Below, piece by piece: positions 52,888 to 64,000 of a DNA stretch of 64,000 nucleotides (its first letter is position 1; each line of letters opens with the position of its first letter). Made by a program: the position numbers and the translations under genes. The notes under the pieces are model-generated. The model made no database searches, was not told the DNA's origin, and saw only the letters and a program-made list of their open reading frames with translations. The stretch spans positions 18,338,501 through 18,402,500 of the forward strand of contig NC_056538.1 of the NCBI RefSeq assembly GCF_910596095.1, given 5' to 3'. This DNA is from Thunnus maccoyii. Lineage: Eukaryota; Chordata; Actinopteri; Scombriformes; Scombridae.

Positions 52888-54466
52888 CTCATTGAACAAA
52901 AGACACACCTTTATGTTAGCAAGTGGTTTGATGGGTGCGTGCATGCATGTGTCCATGTACTGTATGTGTGTGTGTGTATGTGTGTGTGTGTGTGTGTGAC
53001 CCCTCCCATGTGAAACAAATTGCATAACTGTTCATTCGTAGTGTTTGGTAGCTCCAGGTGATAAGCTTGAGTGAGCTTGGATCTGTTGACTAAATGCCTC
53101 CTTTTCATTGCAGAGAACCTGTTACTGCTATTGTTTTAACCCTTTACATTCCGATTAAGCTAAATTTCATTTGTTATGTCCACACAGGCAAAATGGCATG
53201 TTTGCGACCATAAAGGAGTGTCACTTTTGGCTTTTGACACATATTTCTCTGCAATGTGTGCAGGTTTAAACCTGTCTTCATTGCAGCCTTGTTCACTGCA
53301 TCTCCTAGTGTCTCAATAAAAAATAATATTGCAATATTGTGATAATTTCAGATTAAATTTTTTTCTTACATTATTTATGTTGCTTAAAATATTATATTGC
53401 AAAATTGGACATTGTGACTCCCCCACTGACAGCTTTACAATATCCAGATCATTTATAGCCATGGGAGCTGGATGGTAAATCAGATTAGTGATTTCCTTGA
53501 AGATTTTCTCTTTTTACGTGCATTTGTATGTGTCTGTGGGAGCAACCTGGCCAAAGTTATAGCCACTCTACCTTTGCTAGTCACCAAGGTTGAAAATAAG
53601 GTCGTTGTAATAGTGCTACAACTTGCTGTCTCTGTTTTGCACAGTATCATAGAGAATAGATGACTATTGACAGGTGATTTTTTTCGACTCATTTGACATC
53701 TTTTGAAAATATGGAGTGTTAGTAAGAATTTAACATAAAAATGTGTGTGTTTGAACAAAGCTTGACTGTACATCATGCTTTTTCCCCGATAGATAGATAG
53801 ATATAGATATAGATAGATAGATAGATAGGAAGGTTCTACCTCTGTCATGGCATCGTCAATCTGTTTCAGCTCCTCATAGTGGTCACGAGAGTCTCTCAAA
53901 GGCTGAACCATGATCTCCTCAATCTGAGGGAAAAGCTGTCATAAAACACCGCAGCCGTTAAAGGACATTAACTTTTTTTTTTTCTTTATCAAAGTGTTCA
54001 TATAGGCACACATCGTTAGACAGTTGGTCCTACCTTCATGACAGTTTCAAACATCGGGATGAGGACAAACTTGATGAATCCAATCTGAGCAGTGGGTTTG
54101 GTGACTTTATCTCTGTCCATGAAGGGGGCCACAGGGAGACCCTCAGACTTCTCCCTGTCACTCTGGGAGCCACAGAAGTGGAAATATTGTCATTTGATGC
54201 TGTAAGCTTCACTTATCATTGCTCATGATGTACAGAATCCTTTATTTGAGTTGACTTTTTGGCTGTAGATCATGGATTTAGGGGTAATGTAAATATTTTG
54301 GATGAGGTCACCTGCATGAAGTACTCCTCCAGTAGACAGTCCACCCATGGCTCAGCTACCTCAGTTGGCCTCACTTCGTTGGAAATATCACAGCACTTGA
54401 TCAAAACCATCTTCAGCTGAAAACACAAACACATGCATGTACAACCAACCCCCCACCCCATACACA

Positions 54467-54513
<47 letters not shown>

Positions 54514-57500
54514 AAACAGAGAATAAAGAAGCCTATTCATTTCCACATTTTCCACTGTATTTCTGTGACTACTTTCCCAATTACGTTAATACAATCCCTG
54601 TGGCTTCTGCTGATTGCAACACTCTCAGAAAGGATAAAGGTCTGCTTGTGCTGAGGGTCAAATCCTACATGCATAGCGCAGTACAGTAAACAGCTGGTGT
54701 CAGCTGGAGATGTAACATGATCTTGTAAGGCACAATGTATACGTACACATGTGACATGCTCTTCGTTGGTGAAGTCAAAGTTGTCCACTTTTTGCTTAAA
54801 GGAGTCTAGTATCTCTCCGTGTCTGGCCATGTCGGTGGCCAGAATGAGGGTGATAATTGCCTGGAGACATAAAAGCAAAGTCAAGGTTTGAAGGTTTGAA
54901 TGAAAATTGGTTACATTTTAAGTTAAATAGTCTTTAGATAAATGTGACAAGACAGTAGAATTACAATAAGATAAATAAGATGTTTGTCATGAATCTGAAT
55001 GAATTCTGTTTTTCCTGCTCACTAAGGAGACTTTTGCATGCACATTTCACCTGTCGAATCTGTTTGAATGCTTCAGGATCCACGTTTGCAAAGATATTGC
55101 ACTCAGGAAGAGAGAGGATCTGGAAGGCCACGGCACAGTGATGGTTCTCCAGTGGAGAGATGTCGTTGTAGCGCACTGCCAACTCTGTGCGGGCATTGAT
55201 TTGGTACCTGATAGATGGATGACACGGATGAAATGGATGGATTTAAGATGGATGGATATATTCTCACGAAGTTTCCTTGATAAGAGAGGTCTTCACCTGC
55301 CCAAAACTTCAACATGATAATCTAAATCGGCATGTTTTCATACCTGAACTCTCCCCATGCTGAACTAGTTTCACAGTTCATTGACAACAGTGTTGTGTAA
55401 AAGATGTCAAAACATACTGGGGTCAACGGGCATCTGTATTCCATCTTTCAACACCCCTACAGACAGAATAGCGAGTCTTACGTGTTGTTGTAGCCAGGGT
55501 GGTCCAGGTCGTGACACACTGCAGCTGTCATTAAAATGCCCATATCTGTGAGAGTCAACTTCTCCTGGACAACAGTATAAATCAAAGGTGTTGTTACAAA
55601 ATGCAAAATATCCAGCGTTACATAATTCTGTAAACATGGTTGTTGAATGGTAGATGATTCACTTGATATCCTTGACATGCATGAACACTCATACCCACAA
55701 ACATACACCTCACCTGTAGGTTGCAGAGGTGGATCATGCCATACATCATCTGACTAACGCAGAAGCAATGACGGAAGTTGTGGAAAGGGTTGTTTCGGTA
55801 GTTCTCCTGAATGGCCAACTAGCGGACAGAAAAAATACTTAATTAACTGTGAAGTGCAGATTAGAAAATATATGTGATGCTTCTACTCTCTTCTGTAACT
55901 TTACCAGCCAGCGTTTCAGTGTGATAGGGTTCATGTTGAATTCTTTCACCAGTCCCAAGTCATGGTACATATACTCCAGACAGCTCAGCATCTGCAACCA
56001 CAAAGGAAGTAAAGCATCTTCAGTTCAAATATGCAAAAAAGGCTGAAAAAAGAGCTAAAATAGGCATAAAAATCATATAGAAATATACACTTGCAACTAA
56101 ACTGCAACCGTGTAAGAATAGTGCATACAGACTGATCAGTTGAATGTTAATTGGAGTCAACAAAACTTGGCAAATTATTAAAAGTGTTTTGAATTAAACT
56201 GAATTGAATTAAAAAACCTCATTGTGTTCCCAATGCCAGACATCAAATGTTGGCTTCTTCAGTGCCTCAACAGTCTCCTGAGACAGTGTGTACTGTGGAT
56301 GTGAAGCCAAATAAATAAAGTCATCAGAACTTCAAAAAAATCTTCAGGGTTCCAGAAGTTTAAATGGTAAAAAAATAGGAGACAGACATACCTTTGGATA
56401 ACTGGGGACATCTCGTCTAGGAGTGACCTTCTTCCCATCATCTGAGAAGTTGTATTTGCATGGGCAGTTTACTCTAAAGTCGAAAGGAAAGAAGACATTT
56501 TATTTTGAATTGATATTACATGATTTGGTTTCTATCGATGTTGGTGGTAAAAGTATAGTCATTTCACCTGCCACCACCTCGTGAAGTCATCTCATCTCGT
56601 AGCTTCTTCAGATCATTTTTACACTTCTCAATTTCCACCACCTTCAGGCCCTCCACTGGAACAAGATGACATGAAATATCACTGTTTGGCTTACTTTAGG
56701 AATGTGCCTGCACTTGAATTATTTCATGTTTTATTGATATCCTAGATTGTATTGCATTGAAATAATTTTTTTTCCTATGTGATCCTATTAGATAAATGAC
56801 ATAAAATGTACTTCTTACATTCCACTCTCTTCTCCAGCATGGCTAGCCTGTTGGTGACCTCAGTCTTCAGCTCATTGATGCGAAAGGCTCTGTGAGAGCA
56901 AAACAAATGACAAAAGACATGTATTTCATATGGTTCATAGGGTCATAATGACAAAACCAAACTAGAAAAGGACCTTCAAAGTTAATGACAAAAGTGAAAG
57001 AATTTCTTGTTGTCTGATTTAACTTGCCTCTATGGGTTGCAGCATGTATTATGACTGGATTAGAGTGTTTGAAAGGCACCGGTGTCAGGTATGAGTGTGA
57101 GGTATGTGCGAGGGTGGGGAAGGGCAGGCTTCAGTCATAGCATAACATAAACAACTGAGGTGTTACCTGCTGAACTGCTCAGCCACCTGGGACAACACGT
57201 TCTGAAACATATCCTCCTTCTCTGCAGACATAAATACATACCTGATAAATCATTGTGAACAGCAATCACGCTGTCAGGTTTGGTATGTTCAAAGCTAATC
57301 ATTACTTTCACAGTAGATGTGTTGTTGATGCATGAATGTATGTGTGCTTGTCAGCTAGTTAAAGCTGCTGCAGACACTTTACCTCCAAGCTGACCGGTAG
57401 ACAGGGGGATGATTTTGTACAGAGAGCTGTAAGGAAACCAGATGTGCAATTATTATTCCTAATTCACCATAGCAGTTTGCTTGTATTACTTTTTTTTGAA

Positions 57501-60191
57501 AGAATTACAGTTGAATTCTACCAAGTTTATAAATGTCTATAAAGAGTTAACAGAACAATTTCAAGGTTAATTTAGTAGCTGTTCTATAGATATGATCAAA
57601 AGCTCCATTTCAGATTGTTTTGTCACTGTTTCCAAGGTCAAGAACGAATTTTCATTCTCATCTTATAAAATGTTTGTCAAAAGAGTCTCTGAAATGAGGC
57701 ACAGATTTGGAAAAAGATGACATGATAGACATGTAATTATGTAATTAGGATATTAATACAATATCATAATGATGCTAGGTTACTTTGGAGAGTTGGTGGG
57801 CATGGTGGGATCTATGGAGACCAAGGCACCTTCTGGATCCACCATCATGATGGCAGTGTTCCTGTGATAAGAAGATGAGAAGAAGAAACACTGAGTTGAA
57901 TACAGTCCTCTTAACTTTTTCACATCAAAAAAAAACAAAAAAAAAAAAACAACCCAAACATTTATTATAGTAATAACACCTTAACTGGGCTAACTTTTGG
58001 CATAGATACAATTTTATAGTTATACACAAAAATGCATGTGTATTGTGCCTGGGATCTCTGTAGAGACAGAGTGAAGGAAAAGGAGGGAAGAAAAAGGCAT
58101 GTCTAATGTAGTGTGTCTGACTCATTAGTACATTCAAGTCTTACTTTACTATATGGAGCTACTCAACAAGCTTTTTCTGTCTTTACTTATCATGAGTTAT
58201 CATGCCTGAAAATAATCTTGCTTTGTTTTATGGCAATCATGCCCAGAGACATGTAATAGGGAGCAATGGGACCTCACTGTCCACGTGAATGAAATAAATG
58301 AGCAAAAAAACAAACAAGTGAGCAAACAATGATGAATTTCTAAAAATTGAAGCTAAAAGCAGGTGAAATAAACCTGGGAATGTTGGACGAGGAACATAGA
58401 AGCTCCTTGATGTCGCAGGGACTGCAGTGCCGACTGAACACCACCTGTGAGGGACACACAGTTCTTTTATTGGTTCAAATTCAAATACAAGCAAGTTGGT
58501 TCTCCTTTTTGTATTAATGTAGACACAAATGATTGAGGGCTGTAGCAGTGGTATTTAATAAAATAACATTCACACATCTAGGAGAAAACTTGTTCTGTGC
58601 AGCCCTCAAATCGAACACAGCAGATTCAGTGTATAAGGCTTTCAAAGGGACACCTGGACACAGCTGCTGTGGTTTTGATATAAAGCCTCAGTGCTCTGAC
58701 AGGGGAGGAAGGTTATCAAATTTCATATCTTTAAGCGACAAAGTCACATGGGAATGTAAAGTAAAGGTTGGTTTGCTGAATATATAGTTGAATGAGGTCA
58801 AGTCAGCAGAGAGAACAATGTGACAGAAGTGGACAGCTGGAGTGTGAGAGAAGATAGCGACATTATCCACGGCTGTCATACAAAAACACTCTAGATTACA
58901 AGACTCACTACAACATATGTACACAGATAAAAAAGGGTGTGTGCATATACCCTATGCAAAAACTGCAGCCTTACATCTTGAAGCCAGCAGGTGTAGCAGA
59001 CAAACATTCAGCCTCAGGCTGTGGGCTTGGGGCTCTTGAACAGACATGTGTCATCGCCAGCTCTCTACTTGAAGCACTCTACATCACCAGATCAGCAAGT
59101 GTTTCATTTATCTGTACCTCAGTATGTTTGGAACGCTGAAACATGAAACTCGAGCAAGAAACCATTTGTCATGACTGTTTAAATGTTCACTTGGCCGTTG
59201 CTATGTTGTCGGATTAAAGAGCTGAAATAAGCCAGTGCTAGACTTTATTTAGTACTTTTTCTGTTTAACTTAAATGCTGCCTCTGAAAAGTTAAAGACAG
59301 GAAGAGATCTAAATCCATATTTTGAAATACATTATATACCCCAGAGCTTTAAGGGATCAGATATTAATGCCGGAGTGTAAGCTGTTGACAACAGGTGTTT
59401 GGTTCTGTCAGAAATAAGGCAAACTGCTCTGCATCACAGTCTAATTTTAGCTCCTCCTCAGGTGAGGCTGGTCCACTGGGAATACCAACAACTGTGAGTC
59501 ATGAAGGTAAATTAAACATTGAATTATTTAATTGCCATTGCTTAAGTTATTAAAGGATGCTTTTAGAATTCTTACTAATATGAAATTCTGAATTTCTGAA
59601 TTTTCCGAATTCTGAATTTTCTGCCTCAAAATGGAAAAAAATAAATTTGAACTAACTGAATGAGCTGCAACTGTGATGTTTGTTTTATTTACATATTTGC
59701 ATTTTTTTACATTAATGTCAATCGTTTTACAGTTACGGTTTGATACATAATTCATATGCAAATGCAGTTCTGATTAAAAGAAAGAAATAACCTATTTTCA
59801 TCAGATGTGTCTCTTATATCTACACTGTATTGTATATCACATTTTATAACACATTTTACAGGCAATTTTTACATCTTTGTAAACACATAATTGAAATCTG
59901 TATATGACTGCATATCTGTAACAGATTTTACTGCCAGAAAATTAGATTCTGTGACCATTTTTTGTCAAAACCAGTTGATCTGACACAGCAGAGAAGACAT
60001 TAGTGAAATGTGTAATGTCACATTACATTTCTAATAGAAATGGGGGATGAACTGTATTTTGGCAAATGAAATAATAAAAAAAGACAGAATAATTCAAACT
60101 TTTCCACTAGAATCGGACCCACCTTTTGCACCTTCCCATCCACATCCAGATAAATGGTTTTGGGGGCATAGGAGGAGGAGCTGGAGCCCAT
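52837..60191 (-). CDS. pde9a: pde9a, complete: high-affinity cGMP-specific 3',5'-cyclic phosphodiesterase, 519 residues in 18 coding exons
   Basis: PDE9A hydrolyses cGMP to GMP with very high affinity and lacks GAF domains. All 18 exons were joined by eye at GT/AG sites without a frame break, giving 519 residues (human PDE9A2 has 533). The N-terminus starts M-G-S-S-S-S-S-Y like human. Residues 88-160 form a helical linker ([20 protein letters not shown]). The catalytic domain (about 185-503) carries H253 and H257 (H-N-F-R-H), H293/D294 ([11 protein letters not shown]), D403 and E407 (K-C-C-D-I-S-N-E), the nucleotide-binding Q454 and F457 (A-Q-I-G-F). Each is one residue above its PDE9A2 number, so active-site spacing is exact. 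The C-terminus is lysine-rich (G-G-K-K-K). There is no counterpart of the extra N-terminal exon sequence of the longest human isoform. Confidence 0.97.
52965..52999. repeat. (GT)n microsatellite in pde9a intron 17
   Basis: GT units with one TATG interruption. Confidence 0.93.
53788..53829. repeat. (GATA)n microsatellite in pde9a intron 17
   Basis: GATA/ATAG units with two interruptions, ending 11 bases below the donor of exon 17 (53840). Confidence 0.93.
53840..53935 (-). CDS. pde9a: pde9a exon 17, residues 472-503
   Basis: 96 bp, phase 0. It encodes [14 protein letters not shown], the end of the catalytic domain. Confidence 0.95.
54034..54162 (-). CDS. pde9a: pde9a exon 16, residues 429-471 (purine-selective Gln454)
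   Basis: 129 bp. It encodes [10 protein letters not shown] and T-A-Q-I-G-F-I-K-F. The donor is AAG|GTAGGA. Confidence 0.96.
54312..54416 (-). CDS. pde9a: pde9a exon 15, residues 394-428 (metal ligand Asp403, Glu407)
   Basis: 105 bp. It encodes [12 protein letters not shown] and L-L-E-E-Y-F-M-Q. Confidence 0.96.
54461..54513. repeat. (CA)n microsatellite in pde9a intron 14
   Basis: CA units with one CC interruption, 45 bp upstream of the exon 15 acceptor on the minus strand, where it reads as GT. Confidence 0.95.
54747..54860 (-). CDS. pde9a: pde9a exon 14, residues 356-393
   Basis: 114 bp. It encodes [12 protein letters not shown] and F-T-N-E-E-H-V-T-C. The donor TGT|GTACGT leaves Cys where human has Leu; a shorter donor (ACAT|GTGTAC) would break the frame. 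Confidence 0.93.
55051..55207 (-). CDS. pde9a: pde9a exon 13, residues 303-355
   Basis: 157 bp. It encodes [15 protein letters not shown] and [12 protein letters not shown], almost identical to human. Confidence 0.96.
55482..55564 (-). CDS. pde9a: pde9a exon 12, residues 276-302 plus two bases (His293/Asp294)
   Basis: 83 bp. It encodes the H-D metal-binding motif [11 protein letters not shown]. The donor is ACAC|GTAAGA. Confidence 0.96.
55714..55818 (-). CDS. pde9a: pde9a exon 11, residues 241-275 (catalytic His253, His257)
   Basis: 105 bp. It encodes [16 protein letters not shown]. The acceptor is CTGTCCGCTAG. Confidence 0.97.
55905..55991 (-). CDS. pde9a: pde9a exon 10, residues 212-240
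   Basis: 87 bp. It encodes [15 protein letters not shown]. Confidence 0.96.
56218..56292 (-). CDS. pde9a: pde9a exon 9, residues 187-211
   Basis: 75 bp. It encodes [12 protein letters not shown]. The donor GAG|GTTTTTT is unusually weak. Confidence 0.93.
56392..56473 (-). CDS. pde9a: pde9a exon 8, residues 159-186
   Basis: 82 bp. It encodes V-N-C-P-C-K-Y-N-F and [11 protein letters not shown], matching human N-C-P-C-K-Y and P-R-R-D-V-P-T-Y-P-K. Confidence 0.95.
56568..56655 (-). CDS. pde9a: pde9a exon 7, residues 130-158 plus two bases
   Basis: 88 bp. It encodes [12 protein letters not shown], part of the helical linker. Confidence 0.95.
56819..56889 (-). CDS. pde9a: pde9a exon 6, residues 106-129 plus one base
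   Basis: 71 bp. It encodes [11 protein letters not shown] and L-E-K-R-V-E. The donor is GAAT|GTAAGA. Confidence 0.95.
57167..57221 (-). CDS. pde9a: pde9a exon 5, residues 88-105 plus two bases
   Basis: 55 bp. It encodes [10 protein letters not shown]. The acceptor is TTTATGTCTGCAG. Confidence 0.94.
57383..57426 (-). CDS. pde9a: pde9a exon 4, residues 73-87 plus one base
   Basis: 44 bp, the smallest internal exon. It encodes S-L-Y-K-I-I-P-L. Its ends are supported by frame on both sides. Confidence 0.88.
57784..57861 (-). CDS. pde9a: pde9a exon 3, residues 47-72 plus two bases
   Basis: 78 bp. It encodes [12 protein letters not shown], matching human. The donor is CCAAA|GTAACC. Confidence 0.94.
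58374..58444 (-). CDS. pde9a: pde9a exon 2, residues 24-46 plus two bases
   Basis: 71 bp. It encodes V-V-F-S-R-H-C-S and S-N-I-P. Compare human V-I-F-S-K-Y-C-N. The acceptor is CCCTCACAG. Confidence 0.93.
58445..60122 (-). other. pde9a: pde9a intron 1
   Basis: 1.68 kb between exon 1 (donor AAG|GTGGGT) and exon 2. A string of imperfect CTGAATTTTC-like repeats lies at 59587-59625. No other feature was seen. Confidence 0.9.
60123..60191 (-). CDS. pde9a: pde9a exon 1, residues 1-23 with start codon
   Basis: 69 bp. ATG 60191 gives [19 protein letters not shown], matching human M-G-S-G-S-S-S-Y-R-P-K-A-I-Y-L-D. The open frame continues 21 codons upstream to another ATG, but the conserved start is 60191. 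Confidence 0.95.
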
Positions 60192-61000
60192 GTTGACCTC
60201 CCTCTCCTCTCTTACACACCCGGAGTGATTCTGGCTTGGAGCCCTGATTGACAAACTTTAAAAGCCGACAACCTGGGTGTTTTTCTGAGGATCCACAAGG
60301 TAAGCAAATGAGTGGAGGACATCATTTTTTCTCAATGCATTACACTAATTCCTAATAAAAAACTAAAAAAATAATGACATGAGAAAAGAATGAAACATCA
60401 GCAACAGGTGAGCGTCCTTAGATCTCTGTCAACATATTTGAAATTACATAATTTGTTATGTTTTTGCCATTGCCAATCTCCAGAGGCCGGAAACAACTAA
60501 ATCAAAGAGGAATACATATGCAAAATGTTACCAAGGAGCATGTTAGATTCATGTGTAAAACATGATGGAAAAAATGTCTATTTGCCCACAACATTTTCCA
60601 CAATTCACAGCCAATTTCCACGATATTTAGTTTCAAAAAAACTGAAAAAATGTGCAAAGAATAAGGTTAAAAACTCACAGTCAAATTAAATCACAAAAAG
60701 CAGCAGCACATCTGCTAAACTCACAGTATCAGCGATGCAGCTTCCCCTGTGGAGACTGGCGGTAATGTCCCAGGTGCTGAGGATGCAGCTGACTCACATG
60801 CAGACACACAAGGACCCAAATGCAAAAAAAGTGAAATCTACGGTTACAGCGAGAGAGGCTGTGAGCGATGGAGAAGGTGAGGAAGGGTATGTGTGAGGGA
60901 GCCAGAGGGGTATCGAGTACTATGAATATAACTGGCTCTCTTACTGGTTGCCAGGGGACTGTTACTATGGTGAAAAATAAGTCAACCCTAATGTCTTAAG
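60192..61000 (-). promoter_or_regulatory. pde9a: pde9a 5' UTR and promoter area
   Basis: Sequence upstream of the pde9a start. An acceptor-like string (CCTTGTGGATCCTCAG) lies near 60287 on the minus strand, so the 5' UTR may be split. An RFX X-box consensus match lies at 60947-60959. No TATA box could be placed with confidence. Confidence 0.35.
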
Positions 61001-61781
61001 TGGCACAGGGCTTTTACCTGCGGACAAACCTCTTATATACATAGTCTGATTCACTGTATCTGTATCTGAAAAAAACACACAAGCATTATGTGTCTACGGG
61101 GCTTTATCAAATAAATTGTTTACTACACTCTTATCTGATTGGTGCTGGAGAAGGAGAATTATATTATACCTGTGTTCTGTTGAAATCAGCTACTATTATT
61201 GGCCCAAAAGGCATGCAGGACAGGAGCAAAACACTGATTAGAGCACTCAAAGATGGAAAATTATATCTTATCGGGGGGACTCCACTTCTAACCGAGGGGC
61301 CCCCTAATTTCAAGTGTGGCCTTGTTCTTTTTGTTATAGCTACTATGTGTGTGTGTGTGGTGGTGTGTTATGTTCATCTGAGAAGCATTTGTGTTTTTAA
61401 TTTCTGTGTGTGTTTGTCTTATTATCCCCAGTTCACTCATCCACTCATTGTTGAGAACATGTCTAACAGATGGTTTGGTCAGATGAGTTCAGCAGAGCAC
61501 TTGAAGAGATTTCAGAGTGTGTTTTATTTTTAGCAGCAATTCATAATTGATCATGTCGGGAATAAAATAAATATATGTCAAAGCACATGGTCTAATAACA
61601 TTTCATTTGCTGATTTCAGGAAATGTTAGAGACTTACTGATGTTCTGAATCACCTGGATGATTTAATTTCATATCAATTTAATTCATATTAAATCACAAA
61701 CTTGTCTCATAGGGCTGTACAATCTGTATAACATATGACAACTGTCATCTTTAGACCCTTGGTTTGGATGAGGAAGAACTT

Positions 61782-61822
61782 CACACACACACACACACAC
61801 ATACACACACACACACACACAC
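61782..61822. repeat. (CA)n microsatellite
   Basis: CA units with CATA interruptions. Confidence 0.95.
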
Positions 61823-62194
61823 ATACAAAAGCCATTTGAAGCGAATAAAGGGAGAAACCTCAAATAGAGCAACAGAGGAGGAATCTCTCCTGCAGGATGG
61901 ACAGACATGCTGTAAAGAGCAGACAAGTGGAGAAACAGAATGACGATAAAAAGTCAATTAAGTACATAGTATAAAATATTAAGTAAATACAGTGTCATAA
62001 GTTAAAGCATTTCAGGAAAAAATGGTTTTGAGTAAAGACTGTGGATCAGAGAAAATGTCAAGCAACTACCAGCTGCAGTCAAAAGCTGGTATCGATCATA
62101 AAATCTTCTCTATTTTTCTTTTGTCCATTGACCTGTTACACTAAAACCGTGCTTTACAAGGGCATTAATTATCTGCTATGAAAGCGGTCCTGGC

Positions 62195-62250
62195 CTACAC
62201 ACACACACACCCACAAACACACACACACATACACACACACACTCACACAA
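62195..62250. repeat. Imperfect (CA)n microsatellite
   Basis: CA units broken by CCACAAA, CATA and CTCA. Confidence 0.9.
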
Positions 62251-62730
62251 GAGGCTAGATAAGAGCTTTCCAACAATAAAGTCACCCTCCTCTACTGGGA
62301 ATTTCACATCAGCAGACTGGTGTGAACAAGGACATTAGTGAGAAGGCTCGACTAGGCAGTAGGAGGAGGTAATTAATTAGAGATGGAGAGTGTCATACGT
62401 CTCTATTCAACTCATAGGATACCTCACTCCCCTTACGAATACACACACATACACACATACTGTTTACACACAGATGTGATCCTGCTCCCTAGAGTCTAAT
62501 TACACCCTGGGCTTCCAAGCTCCTCTGCCACGCTGGATGTGGAGCATGATGGGACGGACTTGGTGACTAATATACAAAATGTGAGATAAAAATATGATAA
62601 AATTTTCAATTTCAATTTCCAAAACAATCAATAAGAATGGGCCTCTTTCATTATCTGAGGACATTTCATTTCCACTTACTGTGAGCTACAAGTGATTATG
62701 CACATGTTTGTGTGCTTGCCTGCCTGTGCT

Positions 62731-62734
<4 letters not shown>

Positions 62735-62764
<30 letters not shown>
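62735..62764. repeat. (GT)n microsatellite
   Basis: About 13 GT units, with one TATG interruption near the end. Confidence 0.93.
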
Positions 62765-62765
<1 letters not shown>

Positions 62766-64000
62766 TCATGAGGCTGTGTGCCAAGGTGTTTCAAACAGAA
62801 CAAAGACTGCAAAGCCCAGATCAAAACAGGCGGATCTGATTGCTTATGAAACCGCAAGACTCGTCACACCTTCAGCAACGGAAGATACATTTCAGGATAA
62901 AAGCAATAAATGAAATCATGCAGATTTTCATGACAAAAGATGTCCAGCTGGACATCTGAGGGGAACACATTATCCTGATAATAGTGACAGACCAGGCCAC
63001 ATTGTGTGTTTGTGTGTTTGTGCACACTTCCTCCCTTGCAAGCTTATAACTGAATATAGTTCAGAACATCCTTTAATCTTTAATCTTTTTGGTCTTTTTA
63101 TGCCATGCTCACTGACAATGTGTTTTTTTTAGCAGTGGACAGAATAACATGCTGATGATAAAATAAACCACGTATTAAGTGATTATTACCCCCATACGTG
63201 GATACAGTTGCCATCTACTGTAAACTCATCTGGGCATATTAAGGAGTGGTTTATCCACAATCAAGAATGCTTCTATTCATAGCAAACTGATTGGAGGCTA
63301 CATGATTGCGTGGCCCACTTTAAGTTAAGACTTACTGTAAATATTAAGTCTGTGACTGCGCATTATTGATTTAAAGCCTCCTCTTGAAGTTGATTAGCCC
63401 ACATTAGGTAACTGTGCAATCAAACAAAGCTTTATCCTCATTGACCTTTTCATATCAAGTAAATGAATATTAAGAATCATCTGTCATCATGCTTCGTTTA
63501 GATAAAGCAAAGGGACCAAACGGTAATAAGACATCCACACAAGTATACAACCCAACATGGCACAACAAAATGTCATATGTCAACTGCTACACATGATTGA
63601 TTTAAAAAGGTTCATTGAAAGTTTAGGAAAAGTGGTGAAGGTAAAATATATTTACAAGTAAAATCTACCCTTTGGAACTGTTTCATCACCAGTGTACACT
63701 GAAATACAGAATCTAAGAAAATGTGTGGGTGACACCTAATGGACTAGAAAGGAATTACACTTGTACTCAGCAATACTCATTCAGCTCATTATGGCTTTGT
63801 TGTTTGGTGTGTGTAACATGATAATAATATTATAACACTGTAGTAACACACAGAATGATAGGTAAAAATAAAAAAATGCATGAAATTAATATGCAGGGTT
63901 GTGGTGGAGAATATTACAACACTGATGACACACACCATACCAGCTATTTGAATTTTTATTACCTTCGGTTATATAATGATCCAACATAGAAAGTACAGTT

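Larger units (their letters stand above)
61001..64000. other. Sequence upstream of pde9a, no gene recognised
   Basis: AT-rich. It contains CA/GT microsatellites (61782-61822, 62195-62250, 62735-62758). A plus-strand 147-codon frame at 61090-61533 is biased by a GT-rich stretch and resembles nothing known. No coding exon of a neighbouring gene was seen up to the right edge. Confidence 0.6.

Noticed and set aside
61090..61533. 147-codon plus-strand frame upstream of pde9a
   Set aside because: Its Cys/Val-rich part comes from GT-rich DNA; nothing in it looks like a domain and no exon structure is visible.

Overview
The window is a stretch of teleost (ray-finned fish, probably percomorph) nuclear DNA. 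It has split genes with GT/AG introns, long CA and TA microsatellites, and several dispersed repeat families that I recognise as typical of fish genomes. It is AT-rich outside the exons. I see no operons, phage, plasmid or CRISPR features. Four protein-coding genes can be supported, all on the minus strand, so transcription runs from right to left.

From left to right: (1) 1-12.76 kb is the 5' end of arhgef12 (LARG, a RhoGEF). Only the promoter, a long leader and the first coding exon (start codon at 11332) are present. Everything to its left is the start of a first intron of more than 11 kb. (2) 17.0-20.0 kb is tlcd5 (tmem136), complete: two coding exons giving 242 residues, plus a likely non-coding first exon. 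(3) 22.4-34.9 kb is oaf (out at first homolog), complete: four exons giving 273 residues, with a 10.8-kb first intron. (4) 52.8-60.2 kb is pde9a, the high-affinity cGMP phosphodiesterase, complete: 18 coding exons that join without any frame break to 519 residues and keep all the catalytic residues. Between oaf and pde9a lie about 16 kb without a recognisable gene.

The order oaf-tlcd5-arhgef12 in one orientation matches human 11q23.3, except that POU2F3, which sits between OAF and TMEM136 in human, is missing here. PDE9A is on chromosome 21 in human, so the oaf-pde9a junction marks a rearrangement between the fish and human lineages, or the history of one 3R duplicate. The four genes do not form a shared pathway: they are a Rho exchange factor, a TLC-domain membrane protein, a secreted protein and a cGMP hydrolase.

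The repeat content includes a hAT transposon remnant with a recognisable transposase C-terminus (4.5-6.1 kb), four same-strand copies of one MITE-like family around arhgef12/tlcd5 (8.9-18.2 kb), a 77-bp Tc1-type element made almost only of its two ends (829-905), a TTAA-flanked 647-bp element (43.0-43.6 kb), an inverted-repeat element (41.15-41.62 kb), a head-to-head rearranged repeat (25.6-26.0 kb) and many microsatellites. I did not find a new biological system. The most worthwhile items are the ORF-rich arhgef12 leader, the pou2f3-less synteny block with its new neighbour pde9a, and the small mobile elements with intact ends.
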